Notes: generated by a model from the letters alone, not told the origin. A stretch of 64,000 nt of DNA from an uncultured Flavobacterium sp. (GCF_951805225.1 NZ_OX638201.1:930001-994000), one strand, 5' to 3'; shown: positions 1-9,262, counted from the first letter of the stretch. Numbers and translations are program-made.

Positions 1-355
1 TGAAACAGATCTGTTTTTGACCAAATACAGGTAAAATTAATAACCAGTAATTATCAAAGGAAGCGGTTTTAGGGATATTTCAAAACATCTTAAACAAAGT
101 AAATCAGTTTGATAAAATATTGATTTTTATTTTGTTAGTTAATTGAAAAACAAGTATTTATACTTGATTTGGATCGCTGTAAATGAATTAAATTTGATTC
201 GAAAATTAATCAGGTTTTTAAAAAGCAGAACCTTTAACTACAAATAAAATCTACAGAGGTATTTTGATAGAGGTTCTATTTTTTAATAGTAGTAAAAAAG
301 ATTCATCCCCGAATCATTTTGAAATAATTAAGTGTAACCCCTAAAAAATCAAATT

Positions 356-1012
356 ATGTTCTACACAGTAAAATCCGGCGACACGTTGTCAAAAATCGCT
401 AAAAAGTTTTCGATTTCTATTGAGTTAGTATTGGCATTTAATAAGAATATTAAAAATGTCGATCATATTTTTATTGGTCAGCTCATTCAAATTCCGAATT
501 TAGAAGATGTTCCTGAAAAGGAAGTAATTCCTATAACCGAAAGTCCCAATAAACTCATACAAAAGGCAAGAACGGCTGTTGGTAAAAAAATAAAGTATAA
601 GTTAGGCGAGGGCGGAATAAATCCTTCTTTGGCTTTACCAACGTCTAATAATGAATGCGATTGCAGCGGCTTTATTTGCTGGGTTTTAGGATTATCCAGA
701 AAGACCACAATTCCGTTTTATCAAAAATATGGCGGATGGATCTTTACGGATTCAATGGAAAAAGATGTTATTAGTAGCGCAGGTATTTTTGAAAAACTAA
801 ATATTCCCGAAGTGGGATGTATTGTGGTTTACGGCGCAGGTCCAAAAATTGGTCACGTAGGTATTGTATCTGAAGTTGAAAACGAAAAAATGAAGAAAGT
901 GATTCATTGCAGTTCCGGAAATTATTCGAAATTTAATGATTCAATTTTGGAAACCGTGCCAACAGTTTTTAATCGCGCAGATGCTTTATGGGGAAGATTC
1001 TCAGGAATTTGA
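356..1012 (+). CDS. LysM plus NlpC/P60-type peptidase
   Basis: A 218-residue protein predicted to bind and cut peptidoglycan. Residues 1-48 form a LysM domain (YTVKSGDTLSKIAKKF), which binds N-acetylglucosamine chains. After a linker, residues about 66-215 resemble an NlpC/P60 or CHAP-like papain-fold peptidase, with a candidate nucleophile Cys103 in CDCSGF and a candidate His167 in GHVGIV; His184 may complete the site. No signal peptide or lipobox is visible and the LysM starts at residue 2, which is unusual for a wall hydrolase. It might be exported by another route or released at lysis. It stands alone upstream of the B12 locus, separated by repeats. The fold assignment is fairly secure; the substrate is not known. 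Confidence 0.8.
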   Translation: MFYTVKSGDTLSKIAKKFSISIELVLAFNKNIKNVDHIFIGQLIQIPNLEDVPEKEVIPITESPNKLIQKARTAVGKKIKYKLGEGGINPSLALPTSNNECDCSGFICWVLGLSRKTTIPFYQKYGGWIFTDSMEKDVISSAGIFEKLNIPEVGCIVVYGAGPKIGHVGIVSEVENEKMKKVIHCSSGNYSKFNDSILETVPTVFNRADALWGRFSGI

Positions 1013-1017
1013 TATAA

Positions 1018-1275
1018 TTAATCTCGCAAAGGCGCAAAGGCGCAAAGTTTTTGTCATTTCGATTTCTGTGAAAAAACTATTTTTTAGGAGCTAATCCCGC
1101 TATCCGTTTCAATCTTTTGCGTCCGCCGCAGCGGACACAAAAGGATTTCCACTTCTATCGGGGCTAGGACAGTCGTTTTCATAATAATATTTTCGTCTAG
1201 TTTGTCATTTCGACGGAGGAGAAATCTCCACAAGTAGCTCCGTAATTAAAATCACCAATCTTTATCGAGTACTAA
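1018..1275. repeat. Intergenic repeat patchwork, including a partial TCATTTCGACG copy
   Basis: No gene is visible here. The stretch contains a cgcaaaggcgcaaag motif at about 1024 (related to 47199-47222), a GC-richer hairpin (GTCCGC/GCGGAC near 1130) next to AAAGGATTTCCACTTC, and from 1203 one arm of the TCATTTCGACGGAGGAGAAA repeat that is complete at 41674 and 47287. Confidence 0.55.
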
Positions 1276-1289
1276 ATTTATTGAATAGC

Positions 1290-1410
1290 CTCCTGCTTTA
1301 GCTGGAGGTTTTTAATTTACGCAACAATAAGGCTTTAGCCAAATTAGATATTTTTGGCTAAAGCCATCTCAGATTGATTTTATAAAAACTCCAGCTAAGG
1401 CAGGATCTAA
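1290..1410. repeat. Nested palindromic repeat
   Basis: The outer arms (CCTGCTTTAGCTGGAG near 1292 and CTCCAGCTAAGGCAGG near 1392) are complementary with one or two mismatches. They enclose a perfect inner inverted repeat, GGCTTTAGCCAAA (1331-1343) and TTTGGCTAAAGCC (1353-1365). It has no coding content, and this is the only copy in the window. Confidence 0.6.
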
Positions 1411-1506
1411 TAATCTAGTTTTATTTTTAAGATATTCATTTTTAACTATATAGGTTTCTGTTTTTTGTTTTTTTTAAGAAATTAGATATTAACTGATGTG
1501 TTTATG

Positions 1507-1514
1507 TATCTTTG
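1507..1514 (+). promoter_or_regulatory. Promoter -7 element of the B12 operon
   Basis: TATCTTTG fits the Bacteroidota -7 consensus TAnnTTTG. It lies immediately before the cobalamin riboswitch, so transcription would start at about 1521. A clear -33 TTTG at the usual distance is not visible. Confidence 0.6.
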
Positions 1515-1520
1515 CGCTCG

Positions 1521-1765
1521 CAATGGTTTAGCTATTCTTTTCGAGTTTAGCTGACGAAGAGGGAATCAGGTGCAAATCCTGGACAAGCCCGTTACTGTAA
1601 ATTCCATGCAACATTTTGACTGATCCAATCGCTTTTTTAAGCTTTTGAAATCGAATCTTTTGCCACTGCATTTTTTCTGAATGTGGGAAGGCTGATCAAA
1701 ATGGGAATAAGTCAGGAGACCTGCCAATGCTTATAATTTCAAACTCTCGTGGACCAGAGTTTTGA
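1521..1765 (+). ncRNA. Cobalamin (B12) riboswitch
   Basis: The conserved core is recognisable: GGTGCAAATCCTGGACAAGC followed by CCGTTACTGTAA, then GCCACTG at 1662-1668, GGGAAGGC at about 1685-1692, and the B12-box AGTCAGGAGACCTGCC ending at 1725. A hairpin follows (AAACTCT at 1741-1747 pairing with AGAGTTT at 1756-1762, loop CGTGGACC), placed as the expression platform. In this family, adenosyl- or methyl-cobalamin binding lowers expression of the downstream genes. The RNA ends about 80 bases before a BtuB-like receptor gene, which is the expected target. Confidence 0.93.
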
Positions 1766-1842
1766 GACAAACACAAATATCAAACTAACATTTGATTTCG
1801 ATTTTACCGTTAACAACTATTTAGTTAAATAGAGTATTTTTT

Positions 1843-3894
1843 ATGCACTTATGTGAACATAGGCGTTTGCGTCTAATACATAGTGGATTTTTTGTACTTG
1901 CATGGATTTTATTTTTGAATCCGATGTATGGACAAGATAATCCTCTGAAAAATAATAAGGACTTAGATTCTTTAAAGAAACATCAATTGAATGAGGTTAT
2001 TGTAACCACAAGCAAGCGTGAATTTAAAGTTGAATCTCCTATGCCTGTCCAAATATTGTCAGGAAAACAGCTTGAAAAATTAAATAGTCTTTCTGTTGCA
2101 GATGCTGTGCGTTATTTTTCGGGTGTTCAATTGAAAGATTATGGCGGAATTGGCGGTCTGAAAACTATAAATGTCAGAAGTTTAGGAAGCGCTCATACGG
2201 CGGTTTTTTATGACGGAATGACCGTTGGAAATGCGCAAAACGGACAAGTAGATCTTGGAAAATATTCATTGGATAATATTGAAGCGATTGAATTGTATAA
2301 CGGACAAAAATCAACTATTTTTCAGCCTGCGCGTGGTTTTTTCGCTTCGAATACACTTTTCTTAAAAACAAAAATTCCTGATTTCTCCTCCGGAAGAACT
2401 ACAAAAATAAGAGTTGGCGTAAAAACAGGTTCGTTCGGACTTTTTAATCCTTCTTTTCTGTATCAACAAAAATTATCCTCTAATTTCTCTCTTACAGCAA
2501 GTACAGAATGGCTTAAAGCCGATGGAAAATATAAATACAGATATCAAAAGACGAATGGTTATGATACAACGGCTGTCAGGCAAAATGGTGATATCACGGC
2601 TTTAAGAAGTGAATTAACATTACAGGCAAAAGTTGGAACTATGGGTCAGGCTTCGTTAAAAGCCTATTATTATGATTCTGAACGTGGACTTCCGGGAGCG
2701 ATTTTAGCCAATAAATATGAATATGTGCAGCGACAATGGGACAGAAACTTCTTTGTTCATGGTTCTTTTCAAAATTCATTTTCGAAGAAATACGAACTAC
2801 TTGCGAATATAAAATTCAGCAGAGATTATAATCGGTACATTGATCCTGATTATAAAACATTGCAAGGCGCACTGGATAATAAATATTATCAAAATGAATT
2901 TTATGCTTCTGTTGTAAATCAATATACGATCAAGGAATGGTGGAAAGTTTCTCTGGCTACAGATTTTTCGATCAATACACTTACTGCTAATTTATACCGA
3001 TTTCCATATCCAACCCGATATTCTTATTTGGGCGCATTGTCTACAGAAATGCATTGGTCAAGGCTTGATATTCAGGCAAATTTGTTAGGCGCTTATGTCG
3101 ACGAACAGGTTAAATATTATCAGCAAGGTGACAGTCAGCATGTTTTTTGTCCGGTTGTATCGGCTTCTTATCAACCTTTCGATACTAAAAATTTCAGAGT
3201 TAGGGCATTTTATAAAGAATCTTTCAGAATGCCAACTTTCAATGATTTGTATTATACTTTTATCGGAAACAGCTCTTTAAAACCTGAATTTACTACACAA
3301 TATGATTTTGGTTCCACCTATATTATTGAACCGAAAAAGTTTCTACAATCAGCTTCTTTTCAGGCTGATGTATATTATAATCACGTAAAAGATAAAATTG
3401 TTGCGATGCCGTCTGCCAATTTATTTCGCTGGACGATGATGAATCTTGGTGAAGTAGATATCACAGGTTTTGAATTGAATACGAACTTCGTTTTACGTTT
3501 TCCGGAAGAAATATTTCTGGATTTGGGCTTGAGTTATACGTATCAAAAAGCAATTGATGTTACGCCAAATGGCACAACTTACGGAGATCAGATTCCGTAT
3601 ACGCCAATGAACAGCGGAACTGCAACTTCGTCTATAAGCTGGAAAAACTGGCAGTTGAACTACAGTTTTATTTATACCGGAGAACGATACAGTCAGAAAG
3701 CGAATATTCCTGTAAATTATGTAAAGCCTTGGTATACCAGCGATATGGCTTTGATTTGGGATGGAAAATTCCTAAAACTTCCAACAAAAATAGGAGCGGA
3801 GGTCAACAATATTTTCAATCAATATTATGATGTGGTTTTAAATTTTCCGATGCCGGGAAGAAATTATCGCCTGAGTATGTCGGTAAATTTTTAA
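1843..3894 (+). CDS. btuB: TonB-dependent vitamin B12 receptor, BtuB-like
   Basis: An outer-membrane TonB-dependent transporter of 683 residues, predicted to import cobalamin. A signal peptide ends near residue 30 (MYGQ). A TonB-box-like stretch (NEVIVTTSK, about residues 50-58) is followed by the plug domain (VQILSGKQLEKL, NVRSLGSAHTAVFYDGM) and a 22-strand barrel ending in an aromatic C-terminus (SMSVNF). The length is close to that of E. coli BtuB plus a short extension, with no N-terminal carboxypeptidase-like domain as in SusC proteins. The cobalamin riboswitch immediately upstream and the two surface lipoprotein genes downstream (33 and 22 bp gaps) support B12 as the substrate. Expression should fall when B12 is plentiful. 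Confidence 0.88.
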   Translation: MHLCEHRRLRLIHSGFFVLAWILFLNPMYGQDNPLKNNKDLDSLKKHQLNEVIVTTSKREFKVESPMPVQILSGKQLEKLNSLSVADAVRYFSGVQLKDYGGIGGLKTINVRSLGSAHTAVFYDGMTVGNAQNGQVDLGKYSLDNIEAIELYNGQKSTIFQPARGFFASNTLFLKTKIPDFSSGRTTKIRVGVKTGSFGLFNPSFLYQQKLSSNFSLTASTEWLKADGKYKYRYQKTNGYDTTAVRQNGDITALRSELTLQAKVGTMGQASLKAYYYDSERGLPGAILANKYEYVQRQWDRNFFVHGSFQNSFSKKYELLANIKFSRDYNRYIDPDYKTLQGALDNKYYQNEFYASVVNQYTIKEWWKVSLATDFSINTLTANLYRFPYPTRYSYLGALSTEMHWSRLDIQANLLGAYVDEQVKYYQQGDSQHVFCPVVSASYQPFDTKNFRVRAFYKESFRMPTFNDLYYTFIGNSSLKPEFTTQYDFGSTYIIEPKKFLQSASFQADVYYNHVKDKIVAMPSANLFRWTMMNLGEVDITGFELNTNFVLRFPEEIFLDLGLSYTYQKAIDVTPNGTTYGDQIPYTPMNSGTATSSISWKNWQLNYSFIYTGERYSQKANIPVNYVKPWYTSDMALIWDGKFLKLPTKIGAEVNNIFNQYYDVVLNFPMPGRNYRLSMSVNF

Positions 3895-3927
3895 TGTAAA
3901 AGATATTAAATAATTAAATTTTCTATT

Positions 3928-5088
3928 ATGAAAACAAACTTCAAGTTTTTGATCGTATTGGTTTTAATAGCCATGAGTTTTCAGGCGTGTCAGCAAGATG
4001 ATCCTATTATCCCAGAAGAGGTGGTTGTTTTGCCTCCGGAAACGGTTACAACAGTCGACGGATTTTATCTTCTTAACGAAGGAAATATGAATATGAACAA
4101 ATCGTCATTAGACTATTATGACTATAAATCCGGGACTTACAGACGAAATGTTTACGGTCAGGCAAATCCGGAAGCGACTTTAGGTTTGGGAGATGTGGGA
4201 AATGATATTGGTATTTACGGATCAAAAGTTTATGCTGTAATCAATAACTCAAATAAGATCGAAGTTATGGATGCTGCGACAACTAAACGTCTTAAAGTTA
4301 TTGATGTGAAAAACTGCCGTTACGTGACTTTTGCAAACGGAAAAGCGTATGCAAGTGCTTACGATGGTGAAGTACAATTGGGAGAAAATTCTCCAAATGG
4401 TTTTGTTGCCGAAATTGATACGACATCACTTAAGATTACAAGAACGGTAAAAGTGGGACGTCAGCCTGAGGAAATGGCGATTGTTGGTGACAAATTATAC
4501 ATCGCAAATTCAGGCGGATATAGTCCGCCAAATTATGAAAGAACAGTTTCTGTAATTGATTTGAAAACTTTTACAAAAATCAAAGATATTGACGTTGCGA
4601 TCAACCTTCACAGACTTAAAGCAGACGCTGACGGAGATATTTATGTAAGTTCTCGTGGCGATTATTACAATATTCCTTCAAAACTTTTTGTAATCGATAC
4701 GAAAACGGATAAAGTCAAGAAAACCTTTGATATTGCTTGTGCCAATCTTTCTATTGTTGGAGATAAAGGTTATATAATTGGATCAGAATTTAGTTATGTC
4801 ACTTTCAAATGGAAGATAAATTATTCTATGATCGACGTAAAAAACGAGACTTTACTTGAAGGAAGTTTTTTGCCTAAAGCAGTTAGCGATCAAATTAAAA
4901 CACCTTACGGACTTGCAGTTGATCCTTTTTCGTTAAATGTTTACATAACAGATGCCGGCGATTATGTTTCGCCTGGAAAATTGTATTGTGTCGATAAAAA
5001 CGGTGAAACTAAGTTTACTGTTATTACGGGAGATATTCCGGCTCACTTTGCCTTTAAACTCAAAAAAACAATCAAAAACAATCAATAA
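3928..5088 (+). CDS. Surface lipoprotein, YncE-like beta-propeller (BtuG-like)
   Basis: A 386-residue lipoprotein with a lipobox ending at Cys21 (MSFQAC), followed by QQDDP, the acidic stretch typical of surface-exposed Bacteroidota lipoproteins. The rest consists of repeated blade-like segments (KVYAVINNSNKIEVMDAATTKR, KLYIANSGG, DIYVSSRGDYY, NVYITDAGDY), as in YncE/DUF5074-type seven-bladed propellers. In Bacteroides, the propeller lipoprotein BtuG caps BtuB and binds B12 at very high affinity. The gene order here (riboswitch, btuB, propeller) suggests the same role. Specific orthology to BtuG is inferred from fold and context only. It is co-transcribed with the receptor upstream and the PKD lipoprotein downstream. 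Confidence 0.78.
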   Translation: MKTNFKFLIVLVLIAMSFQACQQDDPIIPEEVVVLPPETVTTVDGFYLLNEGNMNMNKSSLDYYDYKSGTYRRNVYGQANPEATLGLGDVGNDIGIYGSKVYAVINNSNKIEVMDAATTKRLKVIDVKNCRYVTFANGKAYASAYDGEVQLGENSPNGFVAEIDTTSLKITRTVKVGRQPEEMAIVGDKLYIANSGGYSPPNYERTVSVIDLKTFTKIKDIDVAINLHRLKADADGDIYVSSRGDYYNIPSKLFVIDTKTDKVKKTFDIACANLSIVGDKGYIIGSEFSYVTFKWKINYSMIDVKNETLLEGSFLPKAVSDQIKTPYGLAVDPFSLNVYITDAGDYVSPGKLYCVDKNGETKFTVITGDIPAHFAFKLKKTIKNNQ

Positions 5089-5110
5089 CCTTTAAAATTA
5101 AAAAAAAAGA

Positions 5111-6247
5111 ATGAAGAAGATTTTATTTACCTTGTCAATTGTCCTGTTTTTGGCGGGATGTTCTAAAGATGATGATGCTGTACAGAGTCCTCCGAAAATT
5201 GAAATTACGATTCCTGCAAATGGTTTCGTTACAGATAAAATGCAATGGTTCAGTGTTAAACCTCAAGTAGGGACCGATATAGAGAATACCTATAAATGGG
5301 TCGTAAATGGCAAGGAAGTGTCAACAACTGCTGATTTATCTTATGTATTTGCAGCAGCTGGAACTTATAATGTTGAATTTAAAGCTAAAAATGGAGTAGG
5401 CGAAAGCTCGAAATCATTTACTGTTACGGTAAACGATAAAGTGTATTTGAACAGAATCAAAAATGTGTTTGATTTTTTTCCGGCGCCGGGACAATTCACC
5501 AATGGTTTACCTGAATATGTTGCGGGAGATACTGATGAAATCATGCGCGCAAAAGCTGAAAAAGCAATCACGACCGATAATAGTATGATTACTCTTGGAG
5601 GATTTGGAGGTTATGTGACTTTTGGTTTTGACCATACGGTTGTTAATAAAGAAGGAAATGATTTTATCGTACTTGGAAATGCATTTTCAAATTGGGCAGA
5701 ACCTGGAATTATAATGGTTTCTATCGATGCTAACGGAAATGGAAAACCGGATGATGAATGGTTCGAAATTGCAGGTTCTGAGCATAGCAAAGCAACTACA
5801 ATTAAAAACTACGAGATAACGTATTATAAACCAGCTACAGAGCCGGAAGATCCAAGTGAACCAAATTATATTCGCTGGACGGATAATCAGGGAAAAACAG
5901 GTTATGTTTCGAAAAATCCTTTCCACAGTCAGCCATTTTATCCATCATGGAAAGGAAGTACGATTACTTTTAAAGGAACATTTTTGCAATCTAATGCCTT
6001 TGATCAATCAGGAACGGGAAGTTATTGGGTTTGTCCGGCATATGATTGGGGTTACGCAGATAACTGGTCTAATACTGATGACAAAGCGCAAATTAATATC
6101 GATTGGGCTATAAACTCAAAAGGAGAACCTGTAAAACTAAAAGGTATTGACTTTGTAAAAGTTTATAATTCGAATCGTGCAGAAGCGGGTTGGTTAGGAG
6201 AAGTTTCTACGGAAGTAACAGGATTTAAAGATTTGAATTTACCGTAA
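5111..6247 (+). CDS. PKD-domain surface lipoprotein of the B12 locus
   Basis: A 378-residue lipoprotein with Cys17 in LFLAGC followed by SKDDD (surface-export-like signal). Residues about 25-110 form a PKD/Ig-like domain (YKWVVNGKEVS, AAAGTYNVEFKAKNGVG). The larger C-terminal part (FGGYVTFGFDHTVVN, IVLGNAFSNWAEPGI, YVSKNPFHSQPFYPSW) looks like the cell-surface proteins often found at Bacteroidota B12 loci. It is the third gene of the riboswitch-controlled operon, 22 bp behind the propeller gene, so a role in B12 capture is likely; it could be an analogue of the Bacteroides BtuH proteins. No enzymatic motif is recognised. A terminator follows at 6310. Confidence 0.65.
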   Translation: MKKILFTLSIVLFLAGCSKDDDAVQSPPKIEITIPANGFVTDKMQWFSVKPQVGTDIENTYKWVVNGKEVSTTADLSYVFAAAGTYNVEFKAKNGVGESSKSFTVTVNDKVYLNRIKNVFDFFPAPGQFTNGLPEYVAGDTDEIMRAKAEKAITTDNSMITLGGFGGYVTFGFDHTVVNKEGNDFIVLGNAFSNWAEPGIIMVSIDANGNGKPDDEWFEIAGSEHSKATTIKNYEITYYKPATEPEDPSEPNYIRWTDNQGKTGYVSKNPFHSQPFYPSWKGSTITFKGTFLQSNAFDQSGTGSYWVCPAYDWGYADNWSNTDDKAQINIDWAINSKGEPVKLKGIDFVKVYNSNRAEAGWLGEVSTEVTGFKDLNLP

Positions 6248-6283
<36 letters not shown>

Positions 6284-6309
6284 AATCTTATTAAAGGAAA
6301 TTAAATAGT

Positions 6310-6353
6310 AAACCCGACAAGTTTTTAAACGCTTGTCGGGTTTGTTTTTTTTT
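6310..6353 (+). terminator. Terminator of the B12 operon, probably bidirectional
   Basis: AAACCCGACAAG (6310-6321) pairs perfectly with CTTGTCGGGTTT (6332-6343), followed by a T-run on the + strand. It lies between the converging B12 operon and the secreted-protein gene at 6370. Confidence 0.9.
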
Positions 6354-6369
6354 AGATTTCGGAATAAAT

Positions 6370-6963
6370 TTATTCTTTATACAATATAATAGTTGCCTTA
6401 TAACCAGTTCCAACATTCCATTGGCTGGCTTTGATTACTTCGCCTTTTTCATCATAAACCTGAAACTCGGCTGTATTTGGTGATGCAGAACCTTCGTTTA
6501 AGGCTTCAAAATCAATTTTGTTGATTCCTTTTACCAAAGTTATTTTGAATCCCTGAAATTCACCATTTAAACTTACTTCTTTTTCAATCACTTTATCATT
6601 CAGATAAACTCTGATTTTGTCGCCATCTACAAAAGCAGCATCACGATATCGAACTGACGAAACGGTTGTATTGGTAACATAACCGCCTAAATATTCATTT
6701 CTTCTATAAAAAATTCCTTCAACATTAGCTTCTTTTTTATAAAGACTATTGTTTTTGTAAAGGTCATCCGGATTAATTTTTAAAACCGTTGGATCTTTTA
6801 CCGGCGGCGTATCTGTATTTGGAGGTATTTCTGTTGGTGGTAGATTTTCTTTTATTTCAGAATTGTTGGCCGGAATTGGCTTGTATTTACCATTTACTTC
6901 TTTTTGCGCATATCCATGTAGAGAAACCCCGGTTATTATAATTATAAACAATATTTTTTTCAT
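6370..6963 (-). CDS. Secreted protein of unknown function
   Basis: A 197-residue protein with a clear signal peptide (MKKILFIIIITGVSLHGYAQ, cut after AQ at residue 20). A Pro/Thr-rich linker (about residues 30-60: PPTEIPPNTDTPPVKDP) leads to a beta-rich C-terminal part (YLGGYVTNTTVSSVRYRDAAFVDGDKIRVYLNDKVIEKEVSL and on to KATIILYKE) that resembles a small carbohydrate-binding or Ig-like sandwich. No catalytic motif is visible. The gene is monocistronic, converging on the B12 operon. Similar short secreted proteins in Flavobacterium are annotated as hypothetical. Confidence 0.7.
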   Translation of the reverse strand: MKKILFIIIITGVSLHGYAQKEVNGKYKPIPANNSEIKENLPPTEIPPNTDTPPVKDPTVLKINPDDLYKNNSLYKKEANVEGIFYRRNEYLGGYVTNTTVSSVRYRDAAFVDGDKIRVYLNDKVIEKEVSLNGEFQGFKITLVKGINKIDFEALNEGSASPNTAEFQVYDEKGEVIKASQWNVGTGYKATIILYKE

Positions 6964-7548
6964 ACTTCCTGTAATTAATTTTAAAGCATTAAAAACGTAT
7001 TAATGCCTATGTAGATAACATTTATTGATAGGTGTTTATTGCATTCGGCAAAAATTAATTGTCTTGTAAAGGAGACTTTTCATCAAAAGAATATTACCTG
7101 AACTTATATTCTAAAGTTAGTAAATTTTTGAATACGAATGTTTTATAAGTATAAGTCCAATTGAAGTTGTATTTATCCGAAGTTCTATTTTTGGTTTCTT
7201 TTTGTTTGTGACGAGATATCAATACTCTTTAAGATATTATAGCGAAATGTGACAATTGCAAGAAATGATTTTAGTCTAAATATCCCTTTTATAAAGAGAT
7301 TTTAATCATGGCACATATGTTGGCTAAAAATAATTAGAAAATAGCAACGCAAATTTTTTGAATCAATATTGAGCAAAGTGCTATAAAAGACAGGCTTTTA
7401 TTAAAATTAGAAATCAATATTATAAATTTTATTTATAAGACTACAAAATTATCAATTTGATTAATGAAGATAACCACCATACATTTGTCTCATCAAATCA
7501 GAACAATTATTTGAAAATCAAAAATTTATAACATTAAAAACTTTAGTC
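6964..7548. other. 585-bp intergenic region, nothing recognised
   Basis: AT-rich DNA between divergent genes. No open frame with a plausible protein, no RNA motif and no long inverted repeat was found. It presumably holds the promoters of the flanking genes, but no clear TAnnTTTG element could be assigned. Confidence 0.5.
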
Positions 7549-7971
7549 ATGAAATTTACAAGAAACGCAAACGCAAACTGGAAAGGTACAGGAATGGAAG
7601 GAAATGGAACCATTACTACTCAAAGTACAACATTAAACAATGCACAACTGTCTTTTAAAACTCGTTTTGCAGAAGGAGTAGGAACAAATCCTGAAGAATT
7701 GATCGCTGCAGCACATGCAGGATGTTTTACAATGCAATTGAGCTTTTTATTATCAGAAGCAGGTTTTGTACCAGAAGATTTAAATACGGTTGCAAAAGTC
7801 ACTTTTGAAGATGGTACAATTACCTTAATCACTTTGGAACTTACAGGTTCAGTTCCTGGAATTTCAGTTGAGGATTTTGAAAAAACAGCTCAAAAAGCAA
7901 AAGAAATTTGTCCAATTTCAAAATTACTTAATACTGAAATTGTTTTGAAATCAACTCTAGTTTTTTTATAA
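7549..7971 (+). CDS. osmC: OsmC-family thiol peroxidase
   Basis: A 140-residue OsmC/Ohr-type protein that reduces organic hydroperoxides with a pair of cysteines. The peroxidatic Cys59 is in GTNPEELIAAAHAGCFTM, the OsmC signature, and the resolving Cys121 is in ICPISKLL. The length and spacing are standard for OsmC, and the GTNPEE form favours OsmC over Ohr. The secreted alpha/beta hydrolase gene 66 bp downstream may be co-transcribed. OxyR is encoded nearby at 9263, though whether it controls this gene cannot be seen. Confidence 0.92.
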   Translation: MKFTRNANANWKGTGMEGNGTITTQSTTLNNAQLSFKTRFAEGVGTNPEELIAAAHAGCFTMQLSFLLSEAGFVPEDLNTVAKVTFEDGTITLITLELTGSVPGISVEDFEKTAQKAKEICPISKLLNTEIVLKSTLVFL

Positions 7972-8037
7972 TCAGTAGTTTAATAAAATTTAATAACTTT
8001 AATACACCTAATCATCCACATCTTAAATAATAAAAAC

Positions 8038-8835
8038 ATGAAAACAGCAATTTTAAAAAGACAATTGAATCGTTTATTCTTGTCTGCAGCATTAATTTTA
8101 AGTCTTTTGGTAGTAACAAATGCAAGTGCACAAACAGCGCCAACAAAGGTTAAAAATGTAGTTTTGGTACACGGAGCTTTCGCCGATGGTTCCGGATGGA
8201 GAAATTTATATGATATACTTTCGAAAAAAGGATATAAAGTGACAATCGTTCAAAATCCTTTAAGTTCTCTTGAAGATGATGTTGCAGCAACAAAAGTAGT
8301 ACTTGACAATCAAGACGGACCAACAATTTTGGTAGGACATTCTTGGGGAGGAACTGTAATTACAGAAGCTGGAAATCACCCAAAAGTTGTTGGATTGGTT
8401 TATGTAGCGGCTTTTCAGCCTGATAACGGAGAAAATACTGTACAATGGTTACAAACTGCACCTCCAGCGCCAGAAAACGGTGTTTTGCCTCCAAACGATA
8501 AAGGAATTGTTTATTATGATGAAGCTAAATTTCACGCAGGATTTTGTGCTGATGTAAGCAAAGAACTAGCTGCATTTATGTACGCATCTCAAGGTGCTTT
8601 TTATGCAAAAGGATTTGGAACTCCTGTAACAAAAGCAGCATGGAAAGATAAACCTGCTTATGCAGTTCTTGCAACACAAGATAAAAGTATTGATCCTTCG
8701 ATTCAACGTGCAATGTACAAACGTTCAAATACTAAAGTTACTGAAGTAAAAGGAAGCCACTGTGTTTTCATTTCTCAACCCGATGCAGTTGCTAACGTAA
8801 TCATTGGTGCAGCCAAAGATTTAAGCAAAAAATAA
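8038..8835 (+). CDS. Secreted alpha/beta hydrolase
   Basis: A 265-residue hydrolase with a signal peptide ending at NASAQ (about residue 32). The alpha/beta hydrolase fold shows the oxyanion motif VLVHGAFADGSGW (res 42-54), the nucleophile Ser102 in GHSWGG, a likely acid Asp215 (ATQDKSIDP) and the catalytic His241 (GSHCVF). This matches the EstC-like/salicylate-esterase-like group of alpha/beta hydrolases often seen beside OsmC in Bacteroidota and Proteobacteria. The substrate is unknown, probably an ester or lactone in the periplasm. It follows osmC by 66 bp and ends in a good terminator at 8855. Confidence 0.85.
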   Translation: MKTAILKRQLNRLFLSAALILSLLVVTNASAQTAPTKVKNVVLVHGAFADGSGWRNLYDILSKKGYKVTIVQNPLSSLEDDVAATKVVLDNQDGPTILVGHSWGGTVITEAGNHPKVVGLVYVAAFQPDNGENTVQWLQTAPPAPENGVLPPNDKGIVYYDEAKFHAGFCADVSKELAAFMYASQGAFYAKGFGTPVTKAAWKDKPAYAVLATQDKSIDPSIQRAMYKRSNTKVTEVKGSHCVFISQPDAVANVIIGAAKDLSKK

Positions 8836-8854
8836 TACAAACATCTTACTCCCT

Positions 8855-8893
8855 AAAAAAGCCAAAATGCTGTAAAGTATTTTGGCTTTTTTT
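8855..8893 (+). terminator. Rho-independent terminator after the osmC/hydrolase pair
   Basis: AAAAAAGCCAAAAT pairs with ATTTTGGCTTTTTT across an 11-base loop and continues into a T-run, 20 bp behind the stop codon. Confidence 0.9.
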
Positions 8894-8920
8894 ATGGTTT
8901 ATAAGATTCAAGAGTTGGAA

Positions 8921-9222
8921 TGTGCCTTTAGGTACATAATGTTGGTAGAAAACAGGATTTTTTTATGATTAAGATAAATTGAGAATTGCATTGTGCCGTT
9001 AGGTACATAATGTTGGTAGAAAATATGAATTGGGAACAGATTTAGCGTGCCGTAGGTACGCAACGAGTTTCGTTTCGTTTTGTTGCGTACCTACGGCACG
9101 TCAAAGAAGCTCTGCCTTAATGGTTTACCAACATTTAGTGCCTAAAGGCACATTATTTTGACTCTCGATCTTTGATTTGACATCTTTAACTTTTCTACCA
9201 ACGTTTTGTGCCTAAAGGCACA
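8921..9222. repeat. Composite palindromic repeat, GTGCC/GGTAGAAA family, copy 1
   Basis: Two nested outer arms on the left (TGTGCCTTTAGGTACATAATG near 8921 and a second copy near 8991, each followed by TTGGTAGAAAA) are mirrored on the right (TTTACCAACATTTAGTGCC near 9122 and TTCTACCAACGTTTTGTGCC near 9197). The core is a perfect 19-bp inverted repeat, CGTGCCGTAGGTACGCAAC (9046-9064) and its complement (9082-9100). No coding sequence is present. A shorter copy lies at 17031-17188. Confidence 0.85.
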
Positions 9223-9262
9223 ACCCAATTCTTGATGAACGCAATTTGACTTCCGTTAAAAA

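Noticed and set aside
8921..9222. Insertion sequence or integron-like element
   Set aside because: No transposase or integrase frame is inside or near, and no target duplication was seen; it is a non-coding palindromic repeat.
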